A stretch of 64,000 bases of DNA. It comes from Portulaca oleracea. Its lineage: Eukaryota > Streptophyta > Magnoliopsida > Caryophyllales > Portulacaceae. The notes under the pieces were generated by a model. That model searched no databases, had not been told where the DNA came from, and worked only from the letters and a program-made list of their open reading frames with translations. The stretch covers positions 27,488,883 to 27,552,882 of the forward strand of contig CM055874.1 of assembly GCA_029582165.1 (NCBI GenBank). The letters run 5' to 3'. Below are positions 1 through 11,656 of the stretch, in pieces. Numbering within the stretch: position 1 is the stretch's first letter; the number at the start of each line of letters is the position of its first letter. A program made the translations under genes and the position numbers.

Positions 1-1925
1 CAGGATCAGAGGTCATAGAGAGGAACCCAAGTGGAAGAGCTAATCAATATTTACTGGGAACCTAAAGAAAGGTTTTCAATTGAACCTGTAGGAAGGGTAG
101 GATCAAAGTTCATGATCTAAGCTCACTCTCTTGAAGATACCTACATTCTGATCAAGGCTCAGAATGCCTCGTTAGAGGGTTCCTTGCTTATTTTTAAGTA
201 ATGTGGCGAAAATGGGATCCTGGAGAATATCAATCTGAAGGTCACTACCCTTTGGATCCAGGTAGAAGGATGACAGGGTCAGCACCAACGTCGAGCAGTT
301 CTGCAAATGCTGGCATCTATAGTGGGGGATTTCATGGACGCAAACTTCAAGGGACCATCCACCTACACGACTGAAAGGATCAAGATGCGGATCAAAGTGA
401 ATCTGGACAACCTTCTCATTCCAAGAGTCTTCATCAAAGATCATGAAGGTCATCCAATTTGGGTTAGGTTTAGGTATGAAGGCATTTTTAGTTTCTGCAA
501 GCAATGCGAGAAGGTGGCTCACAAAACTGCACACTGCCCTATCAGCGCGGGGGAAGCTAGCACCAAATTACTCAACGTGTTCCAGGAGATTTAAGGAATG
601 GGGTTTCCAGGTATTCATGGAGATGAACCTCTCTACATGAATAAGATCTTCACGTTTTCACCAATAGATCCATATATCACTACTCGGTAGAGGAAAGGAC
701 TGCCAGTATTCATAAGAATGCATAAGAGGTTCGATAACTTCTCCGATTTACAATCGGAGAACACTCAGGTAAGGACGGTTCAAGCGATGGGCCCCGTGGT
801 TGAGGTGCCGAAAGACAAGCATCATAGGAAGAAACAAAAGTTACACAACGTTGAGGTTCCAGGGCAGGGATTGCATGAGATGCATTAGGATAACATCCAT
901 TTTTCGAATCAGTTTGAGGATCCAGGCCAGAGCAATAGGGGACACGTGAGGGTAGTCTTCAACCATTCGGTAGGACCAGACTTTACCATGAAGGCGCTAG
1001 CCCCAGAGGAGGCGGAGGGACAAGAAATATCAGATTAAGGCTCAGGGCCCAGTGGTTACCCTTGCGGAACAGGTCTACTATAGGACATCGTGAAGGGCCA
1101 CCAAAGAAGCTTTATGCCAAATAGGTACGATCCATTCAATGTTGTCACATCACTTTCTTTGGGCCCGCCGGGCTTCTATAATTGAAGACAATTCTAAGGA
1201 AGTACCCCTTCTAACCCCATTATTTTCCCATCCCATGGTGAGAGAGGGCCCCAAATGTGTGGTCCCATCAATCTTGTCCACGGACAGCCTGGCCTGCTGG
1301 GTTTGCCCCCTTATAAATGCCAAGAAGCGGGAGGATATGGGGATGTTGATTGTGTTCTCTCACTAAAACAACCACAAATAGTAGATGTTTAAGATCAAAT
1401 GAAATCTATGTCGGAGGAAGGGTCTTCTATGGTGGACAAGGCTAGGCAGGAGGTTGTTAATCTAGCAAAGTTGAAGGTGCTGAAGGAAGGAGACGAATAG
1501 GGGACGTTGCATTTGGAGTTGGGTTAGTTAGGGCAGATCTCAAGGCCGACTCAGATGGAGGTGGACAAAAAGGAGTCAGAGTTTGCTGGGCGAGGGGAGC
1601 AACGCGGTGTTTCGGTGACATAAGTCAGCACACGGAAGAGGTTCAAACATTCCAGGAGTTTGGAGATTCACGCGACAGAGAAAGTTGAGATCAACTCGGG
1701 GAAACCATTGAAAAGGAAATCCAAGTCCTTTTCCGACCTGTATTCAGTAGGAAAGACGGAGAAAGAGGGGTATGGCCGGATTTATCTGCAGATTGCGAAG
1801 AGACTCAAACAATGGTCCAAGGACAGTACTCTGCTGCATAGTGGGAAGACAAAAAGGGGAAGGTTCGTTGCTCAATCTGAGGCTGAGGAGGTGGGTCGTC
1901 AAGCACCTCCACCAATCAAATGAAG
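1..1925 (+). pseudogene. LINE ORF1 (gag-like nucleic-acid-binding protein), broken
   Basis: Remnant of the LINE first ORF. The piece at 307-594 includes a valine/isoleucine-rich stretch and then a CCHC-type knuckle (FCKQCEKVAHKTAHCP, about 486-540), as in the zinc-knuckle part of plant LINE ORF1 proteins that follow a DUF4283-type region. Downstream (about 600-1920) short basic fragments in all frames, such as 1660-1923, probably represent the linker to ORF2. Frameshifts near 560 and several stops disrupt it. In intact relatives this protein coats element RNA. Family assignment rests on the knuckle and on its position just before the endonuclease. Confidence 0.65.
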
Positions 1926-2735
1926 GTGTGTGCGTGGAACTGCAGAGGATTAGGTGAGGCGGATACCTCTGTAGTTCCTCATGCCAACTAGATTATCTGT
2001 AGTCATTCCTTGGATGTATTTTGTTTTTCCAAATGTAAGATGTTTGTAAGCAGAGCTCTAGATAAGCTTAACCCGTTGAATTTTTAGTTTTTAGGGGGGA
2101 GGGGTTGATGTTGTAGGGCTTAGTGGTGGAATTGTTGTCATCTGTAAAAGGTCCTTTGATGGGGTGTGTGTGTGCGCGTTTACGAATGTTGTAGTTTTGG
2201 AAGTAAATAAAATAAGGGAATGTCCAGTTTACTTATGCTTTATTCATGGCGACCCAATAATGGGACAACGTGTTAAAGTTTGGGAAGAACTTCGAATGGT
2301 GTATGGGGGTTTGAAAGGACCATTAGTTTGTCTAGGTGACTTTAACCAAGTAGAGTACTTGGACCAAAAAAGGGGTGGGGCACCAAAATCAACATGAGCA
2401 GAGGAACTCAGTGAATGGGTCTATCAAGGAGGTTTTTTAGGGCTACCAGTTGGTGTGGGGGGGGGGGGGTGCACTACACATGGTCCAATATGAGGAAAGA
2501 AGGGGGAGTTATTATGGAATATCTTGATAAAGGGTATGTTGATCAGAGATGGATGGAAATTTGGCCAGATTCCTTTATGCTAAATCTGTTAATCCTTCTT
2601 TCAGATCATAGCCTTGTGATTTTACATAAAGGCCTAGAATATGGCAAAAGGAAACGAACTTATAAACTGGAGGCGTGGATTCTAAATTTGGAGAAGGTTG
2701 CAGATTTAATTGCACAGAGTTGGCCAAGAGCTTAG
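1920..2735 (+). pseudogene. LINE ORF2 endonuclease (APE-like) domain, broken
   Basis: Start of ORF2. The ATG at 1920 opens MKVCAWNCRGLG, the usual start of plant L1 ORF2 with the WN(C)RG motif of apurinic-type endonucleases. Further motifs follow in changed frames: a GDFNQV motif (about 2335-2352), YTWSN (about 2477-2490) and LSDHSLVIL (about 2597-2625), matching the catalytic GDFN and SDH motifs of the family. Several stops and at least two frameshifts separate them, and a run of G at about 2457-2469 coincides with one frame change. The intact enzyme nicks target DNA to prime reverse transcription; this copy cannot. Confidence 0.85.
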
Positions 2736-3253
2736 TCAAGGGATCATCCCCATTTAAGGTGGTCCAGAAGTTGAAGGCGGTGAAGGCAGAATGCAAGTCT
2801 TGATTCCTAAACTAGAAGAAGGAGAAGGCCAGGCAGGACTCAATTCCTGTGAATAATCAAGAAGTAATTCAACAAAATTGTTTGGAATGTGGGCTTCTAG
2901 GTTCTGGATTGGAGGAATTCGGCAGAGCGCAGAATTCGTGCTAGAGGGCACTTCAAGCCATAGAGGACTATTGGAAACAGAGGGCCAAGGTAAGATGACA
3001 GGTGCAAGGAGACAGATGTACAAAGTACTTTTTCAGACAGTTTGAGAATAAGAAAAATGTGATGAGGATAATAGCTCTGAAGAACAGACGCGGGGCATGG
3101 CTCCATGATGAAGGTAAAATTGCGCTGGAGCCTGGAGGTGGTCTAGTATTTCCAAGATCTATTCCAAGGAACCGGGTATGGGGAGGCTGCAAGGGCAAGG
3201 TATATCATAGGAACCTTGAATAGGTACAATAAAAAAAGCTGTAGAATGAGGAT

Positions 3254-4395
3254 TTGATGGTGCTCAACGCTCCTTTTTGCGAGGATGAAGTAAAAAAAGC
3301 GGTGTTCCAAATGGGAGGTCTTAAAGCACCTGAACCAGATGGGATCCCAACAGTGTTTTTCCAAAAAAATTGGGGATCAATTGGTAAGGAGGTCACCAAA
3401 GGAGTTCTCTATATCCTAAATTCCAGGAAGCTCCTCAAAGAAATCAACCATCCCTACATCACCCTACTTCCTAAAGTGGGGCAGCCATAGGAGCTGAAGG
3501 ACTTTAGACCCATTAGCATGTGTAATGTTTTCTACAAGATTATCTAGAAATGTCTTGTGAATAGGCTAGAAGGGGTCCTATAGAGGTTGGTGGATCAAAG
3601 CCAAAATGCTTTTTTTTTCAGGGGAGGCATATTGTGGATAGTTGCCTAATAGCTCATAAACTGTCACATACTATCAAGAACATGCGGAAAGGGGGTAGGC
3701 TGGTAGCCATCAAAGTTGATATGAATAAAGCGTGTGACGGGATTAGCTGGGAATTCCTTAGGAAGGTACTAGAGAGGGTTGGAATGCCGGAGAAATGGGT
3801 TAACTTGCTCATGAGTTGTGTGAGTACAATTCGCTATGTGGTCTTGATCAACAAAACGTCTTCTCCGGTATTTACTCCAAGAGCTGCGTTAAATCAAGGG
3901 GACCTGATTTCTCACTATCTATTTATCCTATGTCTTGAAGTCCTGACAAATAACTTAAATGCGGATAGGGATAATGGACTCATTCGAGGAATTAAAGTAG
4001 CCAGAGGGGCTCCAGAGGTCACACATCTTTTCTTTACGGATGATTCCATCTTTTTCACTAAGGCAACATGCCACTCTTACCTCAACTTATAATTTGAAAT
4101 TGATATGTTCTGTAAAGCATATAGGCAGATGGTGAATATGCATAAGTCCTAGTTCATTACTTCTCGTAACACCAGCCAGGAGGAGGAGGGGCTGAGGGTT
4201 ATTTTTGTGCACGAACAAGCGGAGGAGTTCGAGAAATATCTGGGAGTTCCGCCAACAATTGATAAAAAGAAAATGACTCAGCTTGGTTTTATGTTAGACA
4301 ATATCGACAGACAACTGCAAAGTTGGAAGGCGACTCTCTTGTCTCCAGGAGGTAGATTAGTCTTGATCAATGCGGTGCTCTCAGCTCTCAATTAG
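3254..4395 (+). pseudogene. LINE ORF2 reverse transcriptase domain, broken
   Basis: Reverse transcriptase of the L1 class. Visible in order: APEPDGIP and FFQKNWG (about 3330-3370), ITLLPKVG (about 3455-3480), a KDFRPISMCN block (about 3497-3530), the VDMNKACDGISW block carrying the first catalytic aspartate (about 3715-3750), an ALNQGD block (about 3885-3905) and the catalytic box FFTDDSIFF (about 4030-4057), which corresponds to the family's F-A-D-D. Stops at about 3490, 3547 and 4090 and at least one frameshift near 3620 break the frame. The connection to the thumb continues to about 4395 (SWKATLLSPGGRLVLINAVL). Confidence 0.9.
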
Positions 4396-4751
4396 CACAT
4401 CCTGACAATCTATAAGATACCCAGTCAGATTTCTATGAAGATAGATGGGCTGATCATTGATTTTTTCTGGTGATGTAGCTTAGGATTGAAAGGCAAACAT
4501 TGGGTGGGACAAGATATCCTTTCTAGCCTAAGAGGATTGGAAGGGTTAGGTATCAGGAAGGTTGAGTGAATGATGCTCTTTTGATGAGGCAAGAAATGAA
4601 ACTTCTCAGGAATCAGGATTCTCCTTTGGAAAAAATCTACAAGGCGAAGTACACAGAGCCAACTCTAGTGTTGGGTGATGGCAGATAGACTCAACGTGCC
4701 TCGTGGGGCTGGAAAAGACTTTCAAAGGCGGTCATTAAGTTTAGGAGTGGG

Positions 4752-6070
4752 ATGGGGATACAGGTTGAGAGTGGTAGAGTGACACATATCGCAAAGGATA
4801 GGTGGACGAGCAGGGAGCTGGAGTGGAAGAACCCAGTAGTCTGTGAATGCGAGGGGAAAAAAGTGGACAGCTTGATAATCCGGAATCAAAGGAAATGGGA
4901 CGGTGTATTGATTAGGCAACTATTTTCATGTAAAACGGTAGCTGATATTTTGTCTATACCTCTTCGAGATTCAGGTGGGGATGATAAGATCATTTGGTGG
5001 AATTCAAAAGATGGAGAGTACTCGGTTAGGGAGGGATACTCGGAAGGTTGGTGGACCAATGAGAGGATACGGGGTACAGGAGATTGGGGGGTCCACCCCA
5101 ACAATGAGGGTAAACTATGGAAGCATCTTTAGGTGTCGGAAATTCCAACGAAGTGGAAAAATTTGTTCTGGAAGATATATCGAAATGCCCTTCCCACGGA
5201 TGACAATCGTAAAAAGTGGAAGGAATTGCCAGATATATGTCCATTATGCGGAAAGGAGGGCAAATCAGCATAACACATCTTCCGTAATTGTCATTATACT
5301 AACATTTTGTGGTTTGCAGGTGAATTAGAAATAAAGAATGCACAAGATGGGATAATCAGGGCTCAGAAATGGATGATGGACTGGCTAAGGTATCTAATCA
5401 AAATAGATGGGCTCAAAGGTAGGAGAGTGAAGATTTTCCTTACAACCATATGATTAGCATGGAATTGCAGAAATCGAGCGATCTTTAGCAAACATGCATG
5501 TTATCAACCCAATAGAGGCGATCAATAATATCAAAGACGAAGTCGCACTCTTAGAGACAACAACGGTTGGTGGAGTTAAGGTCCAGAGGGGTATATCCAG
5601 TGATGGAACCCAGCAAGATGGGTCACTTGCAAAGGACATTTCAAGCAGGAAAAGGCATGCAGTAGAGGACATTTACATCTGTGATGGTGCTTGGTGTGAA
5701 GTATCGAGAAGAGCAGGGTTTGCTTGGGTTCCCAAACATAGGGGGCAGATTGTCTCAATAGAAGCCATCCCATGTTTTTTGCTTCATCTGTTGCGCAGGT
5801 TGAACTGTTAGCCGTGGAAGGAGCTCTCTAGCATGCGATTGATAATGGAAAAAGGATAATTGAAGTTCGTTTTGATTCCACAAAGACAGTTGACATGATC
5901 AATAGTGGGACACCTTTGGAGAAGAACTGTGCTACAATCATCAATAATTGCCTAGCTTTTAGGGAAAAAAACTACAAGTTTGTATTATTAGTAAAGGTAA
6001 CAGACGTTTAGTTGGGGATGCTCACAAATTGGCAATTCTAGCCAGGAAGAGAATTCCCCCAACAAAGTTA
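4752..6070 (+). pseudogene. LINE ORF2 zinc-binding linker and RNase H domain, broken
   Basis: The C-terminal part of ORF2. At about 4980-5330 there is a WNSKDGEYSVREGY segment followed, in another frame, by an ICPLCGKEGKSA...H...C pattern, matching the zinc-binding region often found after plant L1 reverse transcriptases. From about 5680 an RNase H fold is recognisable: DGAWCE with the first acidic residue, then, after a frameshift near 5775, AVEGAL with the glutamate, and FDSTKTVDMI with the next aspartate (about 5870-5900). Plant L1 elements commonly carry this extra RNase H. It is followed by the A-rich tail. Confidence 0.75.
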
Positions 6071-6097
6071 TAATTGTTCTGCAATGGATCATCTGCC

Positions 6098-6119
6098 AAA
6101 AAAAAAAAAAAAGAAAAGA
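6098..6119 (+). other. LINE 3' A-rich tail
   Basis: An A-run interrupted by G directly follows the RNase H coding remnant and marks the 3' end of the LINE. Confidence 0.75.
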
Positions 6120-7034
6120 AATAACAATATTTTGCATTAAAAAAAGAAATAAGAATATTAATCAATTTTAGTTGTTTTGTAATGCCCTCTCTTCAAGTTA
6201 TCACGTTGAACAAGTAAAATTTAGCCAGCTAATTAGTCTAAATGTTTTACAAATAAATTCATCAATTAAATTATTTTTTGAAAAATATTTTTTGCAAAAC
6301 GTTTTTCCTTGTAAAATTTTTCTGCAAAAGAATATATTATAATGTTTATTTTATATTTGAAAATATGAAAAAAAATTAAGGAAGCTTTTTTAAAATATCC
6401 AAACTATCATTATTTATTAAATTTGTAAAATAATTTTTAGAAATATTTTGAGAGATTACATTACAAATAATTTATTTTTTCCAACATGAGAATGTTTTGA
6501 ATACCAACAACAATTGGACGTTTTAAAACTCCACTAAAAACGCTTCATGATCTTCATTTTACAACAAATATGAGAAAGTATGATAAATTTAGAAAAATTG
6601 ATTAACCTTGTCACCTTGATATAAAGAAACATTTACAGCGAAAGACTCTATTACACTAAATGACATCTTCCTAAATGTGGGACACGACTGGTGTAGTCAT
6701 CAATCATGGATGACAAATCATGATCAAGTAAGCTATAACTCCTTTAGTAACAATTAAAGGCAAGTCCAGCTATTTTTTGTCTAAGCAATGAAAACAGCAA
6801 ATCGCTAGTTTCACTACTAGACATAGCAATTGTTTTCCAACTCTAGTTTGTCTATTCTAATTTCCATCCTTCATCCTATTTTATATATTTTATTGATAGC
6901 TATTATGTTCTGTTTCAGTTATCACTCTCTCAGCCTATGTAATATGTATGTGATTGTGTATAATCATCAGCATTGTTCAGGTCAGACGTATAAAACCACC
7001 TTCACCTTAAATGGCGCACTTTTGTAATTAATAA
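6120..7034. other. AT-rich intergenic DNA
   Basis: No gene or recognisable repeat is seen. The stretch is AT-rich with many A/T homopolymers; the short open frames in it have no recognisable domain. Confidence 0.5.
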
Positions 7035-7275
7035 TTAAGGGTATGTTTGGTTGGTCAAAAATTTTGGAAAAATGGTTAGGTAGACTTAATTTTTTTCAAG
7101 TTTGAAAATAAGTTAACATTGGGAAAAATTTTACCGTGGACACCATTTCTTACATTTTCCCAGAGAAAATTTTCCTTAGGGGGGCTTAAGGGAAATCTTT
7201 CTCGGGGAAATATTTCTCATGGAAAATTCCCATGAAAAATTTCCCTTAGATTCCTACCAAACGCTTTCTAATTGA
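7035..7275. repeat. Possible MITE with imperfect GTTTGGT inverted ends
   Basis: The block opens with GGGTATGTTTGGTTGG and closes with CCTACCAAACGC, giving short imperfect inverted ends of the GTTTGGT/ACCAAAC kind seen in many plant MITEs. Inside are repeated TTTTCC/GGAAAA words. No target-site duplication was confirmed. Confidence 0.35.
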
Positions 7276-7815
7276 AACTTGGAGGCAATAATGAGTTGAT
7301 ATAATTTGGTTTGGTTTAAGGATAATCTAGCAAGTTCTATTTCCATAAGCCAAAAACAAGTAAACGACCAACACACTTAACCCGGGGGGTTTGCAAAAGC
7401 TGCAAATCGCACCTTCTTCATTGCTGTCGGTGCAGAATAACAGAATACAGCATAGAATACAACAGGAGAAGAAGAGAAGGAAGCATAACTAATATGACAA
7501 GTAATACTTTGAATTATAATAATTACACATATCCACTTTTACTTGAGAATGAAGTATACCACATTAATATACTATAATGAATAAACTAATTAATTAATGC
7601 CCTTTGCTCTAGTTTAACTTAAAAATGACAAACTATTTCTTTTATCCTTTTCAATTAAAGAAAACAGAAAAGTTCCACTCCAGAGCACAATCAGGCGCAG
7701 AGTCAACAACTAAAAGACATCTCATCATCATCATCAATAATGAATGATGAATAATCATATGATAATCAATAATAATTCCAGGAAACCACTTTACAAACTC
7801 AGTCAGTAGAAACAA
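7276..7815. other. Intergenic DNA downstream of the DUF4408 ORF
   Basis: No gene is seen. A short TCA/ATA-rich run (about 7715-7775) lies inside. The part nearest 7816 would be the 3' UTR of the minus-strand ORF. Confidence 0.4.
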
Positions 7816-7992
7816 TCAACATTTTGAATCCAAAACTTTGAAGTAATAATCCATTAAAATGGCATAGACTCTTTCAATAAATCCGGAGGTGACAGCGATG
7901 GTGCCGATCATAAGGTTGAGGAGGAGGAACAGGACAGTGGGTGTAAACCAGCCGTTCACTGAACCCAACATGGATATTGCTTCTTCAAACAT
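7816..7992 (-). CDS. Small DUF4408-domain protein, possibly truncated
   Basis: A 58-residue reading on the minus strand starting MFEEAISMLG and carrying SVNGWFTPTVLFLLLNLMIG, the hallmark of the plant DUF4408 domain (a short amphipathic segment followed by one hydrophobic membrane segment, residues about 13-35). I chose the ATG at 7992 over the upstream in-frame ATG at 8052 because family members begin close to this motif. Known family proteins are often 150-300 residues with a C-terminal DUF761 motif; this reading stops after 58 residues with FKVLDSKC and no such tail, so it is a truncated paralogue, a small single-domain member, or exon 1 of a longer gene. A TATA-like site lies about 150 bases upstream. 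The function of the family is poorly known. Confidence 0.6.
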   Translation of the reverse strand: MFEEAISMLGSVNGWFTPTVLFLLLNLMIGTIAVTSGFIERVYAILMDYYFKVLDSKC

Positions 7993-8143
7993 GCTTCCTC
8001 TCCGTTTATTAGAGAATAGAGATAGAAACAACACAGATAAACGGCTCTGCACTGCACAACTTTCAGTGCTCTTAGGTTGTGGGGGTGGGATTCGGTGATG
8101 AAGGGGGTTAGTCGCTTAGCTGCTGAACCATTTCATGTGGTCC

Positions 8144-8153
8144 AAAACTATAT
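8144..8153 (-). promoter_or_regulatory. Candidate TATA box for the DUF4408 ORF
   Basis: An ATATATAG run on the minus strand lies about 150 bases upstream of the chosen ATG, a plausible distance for a plant core promoter with a leader of about 100 bases. It rests on position and sequence only. Confidence 0.35.
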
Positions 8154-8361
8154 ATTTCTTCCATTCCATCCAATCAACAGTTGTTACTTTAATCAACTTT
8201 CCTTGTATTATAATATTTCTAACTTTTTAATTTTAATGTAATTTTTTTAAATTAATTATTTTATTATCTTTTTTGACATAAAAAATATAAATAGTAAGAG
8301 AAACAAGGATATATAAATAATTTAATACTAATATTTCATAATTTTTTTATGTAACACAATA

Positions 8362-8597
8362 CTCCCTCCATTCTTTTTTATCTGTCATTTAAGGTTTTCA
8401 GTGCCAATTTTTAATCAATAATTTCTAATATAAAACTTTTATAGAAAAATATAATATTATACTTTTTTAATAGTATCTTTTATTACGAATCTAATGATAT
8501 CAATTTTGTATGATGAATCATTATACAAATTAAGATACTAACGGTCAAAGTTTTTGCCACAATTCTCTAGGCAACAGATAAAACAAAACGAAGGTAG
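8362..8597. mobile_element. Stowaway/Tc1-mariner-like MITE, copy 1
   Basis: A 236-bp element with ends CTCCCTCCATTC and GAAGGTAG (imperfect inverted repeats) flanked on both sides by TA, the Tc1/mariner target duplication. Its interior is closely similar in order and words to the copy at 11418-11656 (for example AATATAATATTATAC and GATGAATCATTATAC), so both belong to one non-autonomous family. It encodes nothing. Confidence 0.85.
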
Positions 8598-9225
8598 TAT
8601 TTAACTAGCTCATTTTATTGATTGTTAAAATTGTAGCCTATCATATCTGTCACAAAATGGGTAGTTTTTGCTAAAGTTTTGAAGCTTATTAGTTGGTTTG
8701 CTTGTGTTCGCACACAATTTATATTTCGCCTATTAAATATAATAATTAATCAATAAATTGTCTTATAACTTGTGTTCTCATTAGAATTTACTCTTTTATC
8801 CTCGAATACAATAACTAGTAGATTACCTTGTAACTTGCGTTCACACATTAATTTATTATGGTATCCTCAAATACAATAACTAGCTAGCTTTTTACCAACG
8901 GTAGAATTTTTTTATTAATTTAATTAATTTAACTTTAGTAGTAAGTTACGAATCAAGTTTAATATGAGGAAAAAAACCAAAAGAAAATTTTATTTTGTAA
9001 ATTAAGAATCAAGTTTAAAACTATATTTTCAAAATAAAACATATTAAAGATTAATATTTATTTATCTATCATTATGTTCCAAAAAACAATAATATAGGTT
9101 TTTATGAGAGTTATATACTTTAATATCTATTAAATTTTACTTTAATATATTTTTTTAATATCGGTAGTACAAATATAGTTGATTTGTAAATTTGGTGGAT
9201 GAAAAACTAATTAACTAATGAGGCC
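8598..9225. other. AT-rich intergenic DNA
   Basis: No gene is seen. There are two diverged copies of a phrase about TTGT-AACTTG-GTTC and an adjacent CTCAAATACAATAACTAG word (about 8755-8890), suggesting an old local duplication. Confidence 0.4.
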
Positions 9226-9470
9226 TCGTTCTTTTATACGGTTGGTTGCGGTGTGGTGTGGTAGAAATTTGAAAATTGTGGTGGGTCGGGGAAAGTTGTG
9301 GCGGAATGTGGAAGGTTGTGGTAGATTGTCGAATGAAGTGGTGTTAATAATTTTTTATTGAAAAAAGTGAGATAAATTTTTTTTTATTGAAATGGTAGAT
9401 TGTGGCAGATTGTGAAAAGTTGTGGTGCGGTGTGCAACCGCAACCAATCAGTCACATAAAAGAAGGGGGT
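9226..9470. mobile_element. MITE with GGTTGGTTGCGG inverted ends
   Basis: The left end TTCTTTTATACGGTTGG followed by TTGCGGTG is mirrored at the right by CGCAACCAATCAG then ATAAAAGAA. The interior is rich in GTGGT/TTGTGG words, as in hAT-type plant MITEs. It has no coding capacity. The superfamily was not confirmed. Confidence 0.55.
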
Positions 9471-9731
9471 CTGAATGTTATTTATAAAAAAAATAGTGAA
9501 TATTATTTTAATTTTATATTAATATTTGTAACATATATGTATGATATTTTTTTTCTTTTTAGGGTGACAATTATTACTTTAAAGAGGTTCTAGCCAAATT
9601 GTAACTATAGTCAACTTTCATATTACCTACCAAGGTTGAAATCTAAGTGTAAGCAAAATAGCTCACATTTTTGTTGAAAAATATTATTCATAGGTTTGGA
9701 GTAGGTTTGGGTTTTCTTTAAGAGGTCTTGT

Positions 9732-9756
9732 TTTAATACATACATACATACATACA

Positions 9757-9787
<31 letters not shown>
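9732..9787. repeat. (CATA)n microsatellite
   Basis: A run of about 13 TACA units immediately next to the left end of the fold-back element. It may derive from a (TA)n-like insertion site. Confidence 0.95.
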
Positions 9788-10993
9788 GAGAATAGATATG
9801 GTGAGAATGAGTTTTTGGTGAGAATGTGAGAAGAGCGGCTAAGGACCCTTGGATCATAGATCAATGGTATTGAAAAAAAAGCCAATTTTCCTTTAATTAT
9901 CAGCCCTTCACGTGAGCAACTGGAAAAAAAAAATTTGTTTGGGTTTTGTGCAAGATGAGTTCCAAGACGCGTGTAACTTCCTCCTTCCCCCTTCCTCTTT
10001 CCAAACATATTCAACTCTCCAATTTAAATGATTTTCACTTGATGATCATGATGATGATGATGGTTTTTTTGGGTTGAACATGATGATCATGATCTGGGGT
10101 AACTTGAAGAGAAGAGGAGGTTTGAATCAGTGAACCTGATGAACATGATGATTATGATGATCGCTTGATCACAGTGAACCTAATGAACATGATCATCATG
10201 ATGAACATGATCATCATGATGATCACTTGATCATGATTTGGGATAAGTTCATTAAAAATATATAATCGTTAACCCTGATGAACATGAAGATCATGATGAT
10301 CACTTGGTCACAACTTGATGCCCATTTAGTTTAAACATCATGTCCTTGTTGATTTAATACGATATAAGTTGGTTTTGAACTTGACATCCATTTGATTTAC
10401 ACATGTTATACATTTCATTTGAACATGATGTTCGTTATCTAACAACATGATGTACATTCTCTTATAACGTGATGTCCATTGCTATACACTACAAAGTCCA
10501 TTTCTCTAATGGACATCAAGTTCAAAACAAATTTGCATTGTATTGAACACAACAAGGACAATATGTTTGAACTAAATGGGCATCAATGGTGAGAAGGGAG
10601 TTCAAACATATTGTCATTGTCACCATTGATGCCCATTTAGTTCAAACGACATGTCCTTGTTGATATAATACGATGTAAATTTGTTTTGAACTTGATTTAT
10701 ACATGATAAACATTTCATTTGAACATGATATTCGTTATCTAATAACATGATATACATTATCTTATAACGTGATGTTCATTACTATATACTACGATGTGCA
10801 ATGGACATCACGTTATAATAGAATGTACATCATGTTATTAGATAACGAACACCATGTTCAAATGAAATGTATATCATGTGTAAAGCAATTGGATATCAAG
10901 TTCAAAACCAACTTATATTGTATTACTAGCTAAATTGCTTGTCCAATGGACGGGATATATATTTTGTATTTTTGAAATTATATTTATCAATAA

Positions 10994-11172
10994 CTTCCTC
11001 AATATTTTTTTATCTATCATTTTGAAAAAAAATAAAGAAAATCAATCTAAAAAAAATAGGTAGAAATAAATTAAATGACAAAATACCATTAATGATTGAA
11101 AACGTAAATGTGATAAATAATAAGGATAAAAAAAAGTTAGTTAAGTGAATAAATAAAAAATGATGGAGGGAG
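10994..11172. mobile_element. Stowaway-like MITE, diverged, inside Helitron
   Basis: The ends CTTCCTCAATATTTTTTTAT and AATGATGGAGGGAG form imperfect inverted repeats of the CTCCCTCC type, with TA next to each end. It is shorter than the other two copies and more diverged inside. Confidence 0.6.
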
Positions 11173-11417
11173 TATAATGAAATTAGTAAATTACAATACT
11201 TTTCCCATTATATAAATAATAAGCTTGTAAAAGTTAATAAAATATTTTCACCCGACAATTAACTTAATTCAAACTAATCATATCCTTTCTTATTCTATTC
11301 TTTCCTTTCATTTCTTTTCCTCTCCTAACCTAACCTGAATCTAACCTGACTAAAAAATAACGTCTGAATGAATGAAAAAGGTTTTTACCTCATTTATTTT
11401 TTTATAAAAAATAATTA

Positions 11418-11656
11418 CTCCCTCCGTTCTATTTTATTTGTCATTTTCGGTTTTCAGTGTCAATCTTTAATTAAATAATTTCTAATATAAAATTTGTATA
11501 AAAAATATAATATTATACTTTTTTTAATAGCATTTTTTTTATAATGAATCTAACAATATCAATTTTGTATGATGAATCATTATACAAATTAAGATATTAA
11601 TGGTCAAAGTTTTTAACATAATTTCCTAGGCGACAGATAAATAAAAATGGAGGTGG
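11418..11656. mobile_element. Stowaway/Tc1-mariner-like MITE, copy 2, inside Helitron
   Basis: A 239-bp close relative of 8362-8597, with ends CTCCCTCCGTTCTATTTTAT and ATAAAAATGGAGGTGG flanked by TA. Because it lies within the Helitron it either inserted after the Helitron arrived or was carried in by it. Confidence 0.85.

Larger units (their letters stand above)
1..6119 (+). mobile_element. Degenerate L1-type LINE retrotransposon, 5' end outside window
   Basis: A non-LTR retrotransposon whose domains appear in plant L1 order on one strand: a gag-like ORF1 with a CCHC knuckle (about 480-545), an endonuclease (about 1920-2735), a reverse transcriptase (about 3250-4395), a zinc-binding connection region (about 4980-5330), RNase H (about 5680-6070) and an A-rich tail (about 6098-6119). 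Each domain is broken by stop codons and frameshifts, so no intact protein can be made. Several in-frame TAG/TGA codons sit where CAG, TGG or CGA would fit, which looks like C-to-T decay at methylated sites. The 5' end lies left of base 1, so the target-site duplication cannot be checked. Domain order and motifs make the L1 assignment strong. Confidence 0.9.

Noticed and set aside
1660..1957. 87- and 61-codon frames as separate genes
   Set aside because: They lie between LINE ORF1 and ORF2 and are fragments of the decayed LINE.
9733..10014. 93-codon minus-strand frame ending in YVCM repeats
   Set aside because: It reads through the fold-back arm into the (CATA)n microsatellite and has no domain. 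The same arm also gives frames at 12408 and 49495.
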